Shown here: positions 1 through 5,180 of the stretch, piece after piece | Layout of the letters: every line of letters starts with the position of its first letter | How positions within the stretch are numbered: the stretch's first letter is position 1 | Source of the DNA: Bacillota bacterium | GTDB lineage: Bacteria; Bacillota; Clostridia; Clostridiales; Clostridiaceae | Assembly (NCBI GenBank): GCA_023440105.1 | Contig: JAEXSY010000037.1 | Location: 1 to 8,811, forward strand | Length of the DNA stretch: 8,811 nt | Direction of reading: 5' to 3' | Made by a program: the position numbers and the translations under genes | The notes under the pieces: model-generated | The model's database searches: none | The model's input: only the letters and a program-made list of their open reading frames with translations | What the model was told of the DNA's origin: nothing

Positions 1-1
1 A

Positions 2-823
2 GGCTACCTATTTGGACAGTACAAGCGTATAAGAAACGAATTCACAGGAGTGCTTACCGGAAAGGCTCTTTGCTCCGGCGGTTCTCTAATCCGTACTGAG
101 GCTACAGGCTATGGTCTATTATACTTCACTGAGGAAATGCTAAGTAAAATAAATCAAGATAGTATTAAAGATAAAACAGTAGTTATATCCGGTTCTGGTA
201 ATGTGGCCATTTATGCAGCGGAAAAAGCTCAGGAAATGGGAGCCAGGGTCGTTGCTATGTCCGACTCCTCAGGCTATATCTACGATCCTTCTGGAATAAA
301 GGTGGATATAATAAAACAAATAAAAGAGAAGGAAAGAAAAAGAATTAAGGAATATACAAACTACGTTAAGGAAGCAGAATATCATGAAGGCTGCAATGGA
401 ATATGGAGTATTAAATGTCAAGTAGCACTACCCTGTGCCACTCAAAACGAGCTGGATATAGAAAGCGCTAAGACTCTTGTTAAAAATGGTGTACTAGCTG
501 TAGCAGAAGGAGCTAACATGCCTTCTACTCCTGAAGCCATAGAGCTCTTCCAAAAATCAGGAGTTCTCTTTGGACCAGCAAAGGCAGCTAATGCTGGAGG
601 AGTTGCTACCTCAGGTCTTGAAATGTCCCAAAACTCCATGAGATATTTTTGGACCTCTGAAGAGGTAGATAAAAAACTTAAGGAAATAATGATAGGAATT
701 TTTGATAGTGCTTACAATGCTTCAAAGGAATATAATTGTCCCGGAAATCTTGTAGTTGGAGCAAATATTGCTGGCTTCCTCAGAGTTGCAGACGCTATGA
801 AATGGCAGGGCATTGCTTATTAA
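2..823 (+). CDS. gdhA: NADP-type glutamate dehydrogenase, 3' part (5' end outside window)
   Basis: Catalyses the reversible reductive amination of 2-oxoglutarate with ammonia to glutamate in the cytoplasm. The frame is open to the left edge: codons from position 2 read GYLFGQYKRIRNEFTGVLTG, which is internal family sequence, so the ATG-like codons near 50 are not the start. About 273 residues are present; hexameric bacterial GDHs have about 445-450, so roughly 175 N-terminal residues, including the catalytic lysine, lie outside. Visible motifs are GGSLIRTEATGYG (substrate domain), the Rossmann loop SGSGNVA, then MSDSSG after the second strand, PCATQNELD, AEGANMP, NAGGVATSGLEMSQNS and the C-terminal ADAMKWQGIAY. 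The DSSG segment after the dinucleotide fold resembles NADP-dependent enzymes of the E. coli GdhA type, so NADPH is inferred as cofactor. The stop is TAA at 821-823. No convincing terminator follows. The LIRTEATGYG segment has T where P is usual. Confidence 0.96.
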   Translation, partial: GYLFGQYKRIRNEFTGVLTGKALCSGGSLIRTEATGYGLLYFTEEMLSKINQDSIKDKTVVISGSGNVAIYAAEKAQEMGARVVAMSDSSGYIYDPSGIKVDIIKQIKEKERKRIKEYTNYVKEAEYHEGCNGIWSIKCQVALPCATQNELDIESAKTLVKNGVLAVAEGANMPSTPEAIELFQKSGVLFGPAKAANAGGVATSGLEMSQNSMRYFWTSEEVDKKLKEIMIGIFDSAYNASKEYNCPGNLVVGANIAGFLRVADAMKWQGIAY

Positions 824-949
824 AGAATTAATAATAAATCTTTCCAAGGTGTCTATTATATAGGATAATATTATAGTATATAATTGTTAATATTTATTCC
901 CTAGATACAGCATAGGATAAAGATAGTCTACTGCTGTTAATTCACTTAT

Positions 950-962
950 AAGGAGACTCCTT
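950..962 (+). promoter_or_regulatory. Shine-Dalgarno of the HAAS gene inside a small hairpin
   Basis: AAGGAG (950-955) lies 8 bases before the ATG at 964 and is the ribosome binding site. Arms AAGGA (950-954) and TCCTT (958-962) are perfectly complementary around a 3-base loop, so the site could be partly masked in the mRNA. Five base pairs, only two of them G-C, would be weak. Any regulatory effect is inference. Confidence 0.4.
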
Positions 963-963
963 C

Positions 964-1713
964 ATGAAAAAGGATGAATTTTTAATAGCTATCGAGGCTA
1001 ATCTATCGGAATATCCCGAGCCTTGGGTAGAAGGCATAATTAAAAAATACACCATGATTTTTGATAAAGAAATCTCTCAGGGTCTTACTGAAGATGCTGT
1101 CATCGAGAAACTGGGAGATCCTTTTCTTGTGGCTCAGAAATGTAAACAGGAGGGATATATCCCACCTTTAAAAGAAAAACTGGGGCAAGAAACCAATGAA
1201 AAGCACAGTTTCAAGGAAGAGACCAAAAACACAAAGCCACCGAATTTAAATACTATAGAATCCTCATCAAAGAGCTTTCTGCAGAAGGTTTTTAGAGCTC
1301 TAAGCTTTATTGTATTTTTAATTATTGCTCTTCCCTTATTTGCTTTTTTACTATTTCTATTCGCTGCCTCCTTAGTTGTATTTCTCACAGGCTTTGTTCT
1401 TTCCTTGGGAGTCTTTATAGCTCAATCCTATATTGATATTGCTAATTCAATTCCTAAGAGTGCAGTAACCTTTGGTGGGTTAGGTACAATTACCTTAGGC
1501 ATTGCTATAGCAATAGGAGGACTCCTTCTTTTAAAGCTTAATGTTAGATTTATAAAAGATCTGACAAAGAAAATCAGCGAACCTATAGCTGATAAAAAGG
1601 AGCTCTATCCAATAAATACGAACAGAAGGCTTATGAAACCTTTTATTTTCTTTATGGGATTAACTTTAATTTTTTATGGTACCTTCTTCATTATTCTAAA
1701 CAATTATAAATAA
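964..1713 (+). CDS. HAAS/DUF1700-type membrane protein
   Basis: 249-residue integral membrane protein of unknown biochemical role. Residues 1-65 match the cytoplasmic HAAS (DUF1700) helical module: start MKKDEFL, an acidic helix, then the characteristic TEDAVIEKLGDP turn at about 42-53. A charged linker (66-105) with many K, E and N residues follows. Hydrophobic segments lie at about 110-135, 136-157, 168-191 and 226-246, giving four likely membrane spans. HAAS proteins are commonly encoded just after a PadR-family repressor and are thought to act in membrane or envelope stress responses. No PadR gene is visible here, because the upstream neighbour is gdhA. The start is fixed by AAGGAG eight bases before the ATG. 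The 140-base gap after gdhA suggests its own promoter, but none is convincing by eye. Transcription should end at the terminator at 1725-1767. Domain assignment is good; function is unknown. Confidence 0.8.
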   Translation: MKKDEFLIAIEANLSEYPEPWVEGIIKKYTMIFDKEISQGLTEDAVIEKLGDPFLVAQKCKQEGYIPPLKEKLGQETNEKHSFKEETKNTKPPNLNTIESSSKSFLQKVFRALSFIVFLIIALPLFAFLLFLFAASLVVFLTGFVLSLGVFIAQSYIDIANSIPKSAVTFGGLGTITLGIAIAIGGLLLLKLNVRFIKDLTKKISEPIADKKELYPINTNRRLMKPFIFFMGLTLIFYGTFFIILNNYK

Positions 1714-1724
1714 GTTTATAGAAT

Positions 1725-1767
1725 AAAAAATGCCAGTATCTCATGAAATAGAGATATTGGCATTTTT
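1725..1767. terminator. Bidirectional intrinsic terminator between convergent genes
   Basis: An A-run (1725-1730) precedes TGCCAGTATCTC (1731-1742). An 8-base loop follows, then GAGATATTGGCA (1751-1762) and a T-run (1763-1767). The 12-bp stem has one G-T wobble. A/T runs on both sides make it usable from the plus-strand HAAS gene and the minus-strand permease gene, whose stop is 2 bases away. Confidence 0.92.
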
Positions 1768-1768
1768 A

Positions 1769-2854
1769 TTAGGAATTACCACTTAATTCTTTTTCTTTTT
1801 CACTCTCAGAAGCATTTCCAAATCTTCTCCACAGCTTATATTTTATTACCACATAAAGAAGTCTTATAAATACAGCTGCAAATATATATATAAACATAAG
1901 TCTGTAGGCAAGCTCCCAGGCAGTATCCATTTCCATTCCCTTATTGGCTAATAAATATGCCATGGCTGTTCCAAGAGATAGGAATAAAGAAGCAGCAATA
2001 ATCATAGCTCCCACTGTCACAATCTCAGCACCAATATATACAAAGTAATTACTAAGTCGCTCTACCTTTAAATGCTTAAAGGCTACCAAAGCTATACCCA
2101 TAAATATAATTGCCAGGAAAAATAGAAGCAGTGTAACTCCAATCTGTATGGAGCTATTGTCAAAAGATAATCTATAGTCCTCAATAATAAGTTTGTACAG
2201 CCTATATATTGTCTTACCTTCCACAGCTTGTATAAAATTTCTTGTCTTTAGATACTCCTCATTAATAAGATAATAACCAGTCCCGAAAAATAACAAAAAA
2301 GAATATATAGTAAAAATAGGCATCATAACCACGGAAAATATATTACCGAAAAACCCGTTAAAAGTCATTGATATTGCTACCATAAAGAATATAAAAACCA
2401 TATGAAAGGCAAAAAACTTAATTATATCAGAGAATCCTACAGAAGCTTCATTAATGAACTTATTAGCATTAATAAGATACAATAAAAACTTTATAAAAAA
2501 GCAGGATACAAAGCTTAAATATATGCCAGTAAAAATTGATGCTGCTTTAGTAACAAAATAGATTATTCTATTATTACCCCGGTACTTCTTATCTTGAAGC
2601 TTTTCTCTTTTATCCATCATTAATATAGAGGAAGCTATAAGATATACAAGTCCAAGGATTATAATCCCTAAGATACTTAGAGAAAAGTATTCCTTTACAG
2701 CAATGCTTCTGTCTAATACTACGCCATCTCCAATAAGTGAAAACATCCCATGATTATTAAAAATAAAAAATAAAACTAAAAATAGTATAGGCGAAAAAAA
2801 CCTAAGCTTTTTTAGTTCACTTTTGAACATGGGTATCGAAAAATATCTCTCCAT
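1769..2854 (-). CDS. ABC-2-like membrane permease, orphan
   Basis: 361-residue polytopic membrane protein. The N-terminus MFKSELKKLRFFSPILFLVL (residues 9-28) is the short basic helix leading into a first span that is typical of ABC-2 type exporter permeases. Hydrophobic stretches lie at about 19-33, 56-79, 97-125, 145-165, 168-193, 234-258, 272-303 and 315-337, so about eight spans. The ALVAFKHLKVERLSNYFVY segment (255-273), a basic/acidic break between two long spans, recalls permeases of the YtrC/YtrD type. The C-terminus is a short charged tail. The start is supported by GGAGG at 2866-2870, 11 bases before the ATG. No ATPase gene is adjacent: upstream is the bofA terminator and downstream a terminator, so the gene looks monocistronic and any ATPase partner is elsewhere. 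The ABC-2 assignment comes from hydropathy and weak motif resemblance. It could instead be an uncharacterised membrane protein. Confidence 0.6.
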   Translation of the reverse strand: MERYFSIPMFKSELKKLRFFSPILFLVLFFIFNNHGMFSLIGDGVVLDRSIAVKEYFSLSILGIIILGLVYLIASSILMMDKREKLQDKKYRGNNRIIYFVTKAASIFTGIYLSFVSCFFIKFLLYLINANKFINEASVGFSDIIKFFAFHMVFIFFMVAISMTFNGFFGNIFSVVMMPIFTIYSFLLFFGTGYYLINEEYLKTRNFIQAVEGKTIYRLYKLIIEDYRLSFDNSSIQIGVTLLLFFLAIIFMGIALVAFKHLKVERLSNYFVYIGAEIVTVGAMIIAASLFLSLGTAMAYLLANKGMEMDTAWELAYRLMFIYIFAAVFIRLLYVVIKYKLWRRFGNASESEKEKELSGNS

Positions 2855-2900
2855 ATATCCTCATTCCTCCACGATATTATTGTTTAGTCATTTTTAACAT

Positions 2901-2917
2901 AGCATATATATTATGCT
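2901..2917. repeat. Inverted repeat upstream of the permease gene
   Basis: AGCATA (2901-2906) and TATGCT (2912-2917) form perfect 6-base arms around TATAT, 47 bases upstream of the permease ATG, where a promoter or operator would be expected. A second short repeat lies just beyond it: AACAT at 2933-2937 and ATGTT at 2941-2945. In AT-rich DNA such palindromes arise by chance, so an operator role is only a suggestion. Confidence 0.3.
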
Positions 2918-3090
2918 TTCTATTGAAACTATAACATCTTATGTTTTTAAAAGGGCTTATATAAAATTGTAACACATTTCTTGAAATGAGAATATACTGT
3001 AATTAGAAAAGATATGCAGAGCTCCTCGTATATATGTATTACTTAAAATTAACGATGTATTCTTCCTACTCCCATCTTTAATTAAAATAT

Positions 3091-3110
3091 GGGCCGCCCA
3101 AAAGGCGGTC
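3091..3110 (-). terminator. Intrinsic terminator of bofA
   Basis: On the minus strand GACCGCC (3110-3104), a 5-base loop and GGCGGCC (3098-3092) form a 7-bp GC-rich stem with one wobble pair. A T-rich stretch follows (3090-3081). It begins 8 bases after the bofA stop codon. The plus-strand flank has no T-run, so it should act mainly in the bofA direction. Confidence 0.8.
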
Positions 3111-3118
3111 TATATTAT

Positions 3119-3343
3119 TTAGAAAAACAGCTTAAAAACCACCAAAAAAATAACTCCTGGGATTCCAAAAAATCCAGCAATCAATGCAGTAACAGCATTT
3201 ATACCAATAAATATTCCGAAGTCTTGTCCAAAGTAATTCAACAAGGTTAGAAGAAGCACCCCTAAAAGTCCATTAATAGCAAGCTTAATCAGGAGCTTCA
3301 ACGGCCAAGAAAATATCTTAACTATAATAAAGAGTGCAACCAT
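3119..3343 (-). CDS. bofA: BofA-type pro-sigma-K processing inhibitor
   Basis: 74-residue membrane protein of the BofA family. In Bacillus, BofA sits in the forespore outer membrane and holds the SpoIVFB protease inactive, timing release of sigma-K. The match covers the family core: WPLKLLIKLAINGLLGVLLL (13-32), then NYFGQDFGIFIGINAVTALIAGFFGIPGV (36-64), with the diagnostic FGI..xIN spacing and terminal GIPGV. It shows that the organism probably sporulates. BofA proteins are usually about 80-90 residues, and here the first span is reduced to about 11 residues before the WPLK turn. No Shine-Dalgarno lies at a normal distance from the ATG. The nearest purine run (AGGGG, 3362-3366) is 18 bases away inside a hairpin, and the frame is closed by TAG at 3365-3367. 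Initiation at ATA (3350-3352) or ATT (3347-3349) would give better spacing but is speculative. The gene follows ispF after a terminator-like hairpin. Confidence 0.88.
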   Translation of the reverse strand: MVALFIIVKIFSWPLKLLIKLAINGLLGVLLLTLLNYFGQDFGIFIGINAVTALIAGFFGIPGVIFLVVFKLFF

Positions 3344-3359
3344 AGCAATTATAAAATAA

Positions 3360-3390
3360 GACCCCTATATCCTATATTCGGATAGGGATC
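3360..3390 (-). terminator. Terminator-like hairpin between ispF and bofA
   Basis: On the minus strand GATCCCTATCC (3390-3380) pairs with GGAT..AGGGGTC (3372-3360) around a 7-base loop. There is a 2-base bulge and one G-U pair. It is followed by TTATTTTATAATT, a T-rich tract, so it can serve as the ispF terminator. The bofA ATG begins only 16 bases after the hairpin. Thus either bofA depends on read-through or the hairpin is part of the bofA leader. Confidence 0.6.
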
Positions 3391-3431
3391 TATTTCTATT
3401 GCTTAACTTATTGACATTGCTATTCCAGGGT

Positions 3432-3905
3432 CTATTTTTTTATCAATAAACAAATACATTGAGAGGAGATTCCCTCTCCACTTCCTGTGAAGCCTAAGCC
3501 CTCCTCTGTAGTGGCTTTGATGTTAATCAAAGCTTCATCCACCTTTAGGGTATCAGCTATAACAGCAATCATTTTGGGGATATAGGGAGCCATTTTGGGT
3601 TTTTGTGCTATTATGGTAGCGTCGATATTTCCCAAGGTATAGCCATTCCTATCCAGGAGCTTTTTAACTTCTCCTAGAAGATAAACACTGGATATATCTT
3701 TAAATTCTCCTGAAGTGTCAGGAAAATGTCTTCCTATATCTCCTAAGGCTGCAGCGCCTAGAAGAGCATCCATTATAGCATGTAAAAGCACATCGGCGTC
3801 TGAATGACCTAATAATCCTTTCTCATAGGGTATAAGCACCCCTCCGATTATTAGTTTTCTACCTTCTACTAATTTATGGACGTCGTAGCCCAAACCGACC
3901 CTCAT
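3432..3905 (-). CDS. ispF: 2-C-methyl-D-erythritol 2,4-cyclodiphosphate synthase
   Basis: Cytoplasmic enzyme of the MEP (non-mevalonate) isoprenoid pathway. It cyclises 4-diphosphocytidyl-2-C-methylerythritol 2-phosphate to the 2,4-cyclodiphosphate with release of CMP, working as a homotrimer with active sites between subunits. At 157 residues it is full length for the family. Visible signatures are GYDVH with the metal ligands D8 and H10, the GLLGHSDADVLLHA block (30-43) with H34, S35 and the third metal ligand H42, DALLGAAALGDIG (46-58), FPDT (61-64), IIAQKPKM (98-105), and the C-terminal KATTEEGLGFTGSGEGI (130-146). The start is supported by AAAGGAG at 3917-3923, 11 bases before the ATG. 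A 53-residue small gene lies 24 bases upstream and probably shares its transcript. The frequent partner ispD is not in the window. Confidence 0.98.
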   Translation of the reverse strand: MRVGLGYDVHKLVEGRKLIIGGVLIPYEKGLLGHSDADVLLHAIMDALLGAAALGDIGRHFPDTSGEFKDISSVYLLGEVKKLLDRNGYTLGNIDATIIAQKPKMAPYIPKMIAVIADTLKVDEALINIKATTEEGLGFTGSGEGISSQCICLLIKK

Positions 3906-3929
3906 TAAAAATTCAGCTCCTTTGATACT

Positions 3930-4091
3930 CTATAGTATTTTTTTATGATTTTTTGATTCCTTTACTCTTGTAGGCTTATCTTTTTTGAAAATTCCTATAA
4001 GCTTATCCAAGATAAGTCTCAAGATATTGTGAGAAAAGAATTTGCGCCTGGTTTTGGAAACAAAGTCTACATAGATAACATTATTTTTCAT
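3930..4091 (-). CDS. 53-residue basic small protein, unknown function
   Basis: A short gene starting MKNNVIYVDFVSKTRRKFF and ending ESKNHKKIL, TAG at 3930-3932. It is strongly basic (about 16 K/R in 53 residues), with a central amphipathic or hydrophobic helix at about 22-35 (HNILRLILDKLIGIF) and a lysine-rich tail. It has no obvious signal peptide, full membrane span or cysteine motif. In-frame ATG codons also occur at 4097 and 4103. The start at 4091 is favoured because GGTGAT, which can pair with the extended anti-Shine-Dalgarno, lies just upstream. A start at 4103 would remove that leader and add four residues (MVMI). A good promoter lies at 4120-4148, and ispF follows 24 bases downstream, which favours a real operon gene. 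I do not recognise the family. RNA or membrane-surface binding would fit the composition but is conjecture. Confidence 0.6.
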   Translation of the reverse strand: MKNNVIYVDFVSKTRRKFFSHNILRLILDKLIGIFKKDKPTRVKESKNHKKIL

Positions 4092-4119
4092 AATCATCAC
4101 CATTTAATTCTCTTATTAT

Positions 4120-4148
4120 ATTATAGCATTTTACAAGGAATTAGTTAA
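4120..4148 (-). promoter_or_regulatory. Sigma-A-like promoter for the small gene and ispF
   Basis: On the minus strand TTAACT (4148-4143; 4 of 6 match to TTGACA), a 17-base spacer and a perfect TATAAT (4125-4120) lie 29 bases upstream of the small-gene ATG at 4091. Spacing and sequence fit a vegetative promoter. It faces away from the plus-strand frame at 4257. Confidence 0.65.
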
Positions 4149-4212
4149 TATATTCAGCTTTTCAAAGGTTAAATGAATATTTTTAAAGTGTTTATTATAT
4201 CATTATATAAAG

Positions 4213-4240
4213 AGCTTTATATATTATATAAGCTATAGCT
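4213..4240 (+). repeat. Overlapping inverted repeats in the leader of the 4257 frame
   Basis: AGCTT..ATATA and TATATAAGCT between 4213 and 4234 form a near-perfect hairpin with one unpaired T. AGCTATAGCT at 4231-4240 is a perfect 10-base palindrome that shares the 3' arm. The element abuts the Shine-Dalgarno at 4241. It could be an operator or an alternative mRNA fold, but the AT content weakens the case. Confidence 0.3.
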
Positions 4241-4256
4241 AAGGAGGGGATAGAAA

Positions 4257-4454
4257 ATGAAAGGAAGGAGTAAAGTACTTCTTGTGATTATTTCCGTAAT
4301 ATTATTTTTAGCTTTAATAACAACAATTATCCTAGGCGAGATTAATTTTCAAAGATATAATTCATTAGATAATAATAAAAACGGGCTATCAGCCCGTTTT
4401 CTATTCTATTTCCTCATAGGATGCCTCTTCAGTCTTAGAAGAGCTTCCTATTAA
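4257..4454 (+). CDS. Possible small membrane protein or gene remnant
   Basis: The frame begins MKGRSKVLLVIISVILFLAL, a basic N-terminus followed by one strong hydrophobic span (about 7-27), then GEINFQRYNSLDNNKN. The start has one of the best ribosome binding sites in the window: AAGGAGGGG at 4241-4249, with AAGGAGG nine bases from the ATG. From codon 41 the frame runs through the rluF terminator hairpin (4378-4400) and then antisense to the 3' end of rluF, stopping at 4452-4454. Residues after about 42 (GLSARFLFYFLIGCLFSLRRASY) are therefore probably not selected protein. It may be a real 65-residue protein, or the 5' remnant of a longer membrane or exported protein whose remainder has been lost. 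Possibly little full-length product is made if the hairpin stops plus-strand transcription. I do not recognise the family. Confidence 0.4.
   Translation: MKGRSKVLLVIISVILFLALITTIILGEINFQRYNSLDNNKNGLSARFLFYFLIGCLFSLRRASY
4378..4400 (-). terminator. Intrinsic terminator of the rluF operon
   Basis: AAAACGGGCT (4378-4387) and AGCCCGTTTT (4391-4400) form a perfect 10-bp stem with a 3-base loop. It directly abuts the rluF stop codon (TAG on the minus strand, 4403-4401). On the minus strand the hairpin runs into TTTTTATTATTATC, a good terminator tail. On the plus strand the tail is only TTTT then CTATTC, so termination in that direction is probably weaker. Confidence 0.9.
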
Positions 4455-5162
4455 CTCTCTAAGGACCTTCATTTCTTTTGGAGTAACATACCTCCATTGA
4501 CCTATAGGTAAATTATTAAGTTTAATATTCATTATTCTTATTCTTTCTAGCTTAGTTACATTATAACCAAGTGCTTCGCACATCCTTCTGATCTGCCTAT
4601 TTAATCCTTGAGTCAGAATAATTCTAAAAACCTTAGAGCCTTCCTTTTTTACGAAGCATTTCTTAGTTACTGTATCTAATATTTCAACTCCTTGAGACAT
4701 GGCTTCTAAAAAGGCTTCCGTTACAGGCTTATCAACAGTAACTATATATTCCTTTTCGTGATTGTTTCTTGAACGGAGAATCTTGTTTACTATTTCACCA
4801 TCATTAGTCATGAGTATTAGTCCTTGAGAAGGCTTATCTAATCTGCCAACATGAAATATCCTTTTTGGATAATTCATATAATCGATGATGTTTCCCTTTA
4901 CGGATCTATCAGTGGTACAGGTTATGCCTACGGGCTTATTAAGGACTATATATACAAGCTCTTCTTCCTTTGTCAAAAGCTTTCCCTTCACCGTAACCTT
5001 ATCTCCAGGGAGAACCTTATCTCCTAATACTGCCACCCTACCATTAATTTTTACTGCCCCTGCCTCTAAATATCTATCAGCCTCACGACGAGAACAGAAG
5101 CCACTTTCTCCAATAAACTTATTAATTCTTATTCCCTGAGGATTACTCTCTCTTTTGTTCAT
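4401..5162 (-). CDS. rluF: 23S rRNA pseudouridine synthase, RluF type
   Basis: 253-residue cytoplasmic enzyme of the RsuA/RluB/RluE/RluF family, which isomerises a specific uridine to pseudouridine. The E. coli RluF target is U2604 of 23S rRNA. An N-terminal S4 RNA-binding domain spans about 10-60 (RINKFIGESGFCSRREADRY, then NGRVAVLGDKVLPGDKV). The catalytic domain has LNKPVGITCTT (74-84), motif II GRLDKPSQGLI with catalytic Asp109, and LRSRNNHEKEYIVTVDKP (129-146). It ends with VTKKCFVKKE, then LTQGLNRQIRRMCEALGYNVTKLERIRIMNI, which distinguishes RluF-like proteins from RluB/RsuA. Resemblance to E. coli RluF runs along the length except the last 15 or so acidic residues. The start is preceded by an AGGAAGGGAAGAG purine run. 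It lies 18 bases after the SigI/RsgI-like gene, so the two are likely co-transcribed. Confidence 0.93.
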   Translation of the reverse strand: MNKRESNPQGIRINKFIGESGFCSRREADRYLEAGAVKINGRVAVLGDKVLPGDKVTVKGKLLTKEEELVYIVLNKPVGITCTTDRSVKGNIIDYMNYPKRIFHVGRLDKPSQGLILMTNDGEIVNKILRSRNNHEKEYIVTVDKPVTEAFLEAMSQGVEILDTVTKKCFVKKEGSKVFRIILTQGLNRQIRRMCEALGYNVTKLERIRIMNIKLNNLPIGQWRYVTPKEMKVLRELIGSSSKTEEASYEEIE

Positions 5163-5180
5163 GAACTCTTCCCTTCCTGA

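Noticed and set aside
50..60. GTG codon (50-52) as a possible start of the glutamate dehydrogenase
   Set aside because: Codons upstream of it to the left edge encode conserved family sequence (GYLFGQYKRIRNEF), so the gene is simply cut by the window edge.
2991..3080. Possible small protein genes between the permease and bofA
   Set aside because: The frames starting near 3014 and 3035 are only about 10-15 codons long and have no ribosome binding site.
3411..3438. Plus-strand TTGACA, 16-base spacer, TATTTT, resembling a promoter antisense to ispF
   Set aside because: The -10 match is partial and sits in a T-rich stretch at the ispF stop. No plus-strand gene follows, so chance is likelier.
4885..5139. 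84-codon open frame on the plus strand
   Set aside because: It lies antisense within rluF, has no ribosome binding site, and its translation resembles no family. The minus-strand gene explains the sequence.
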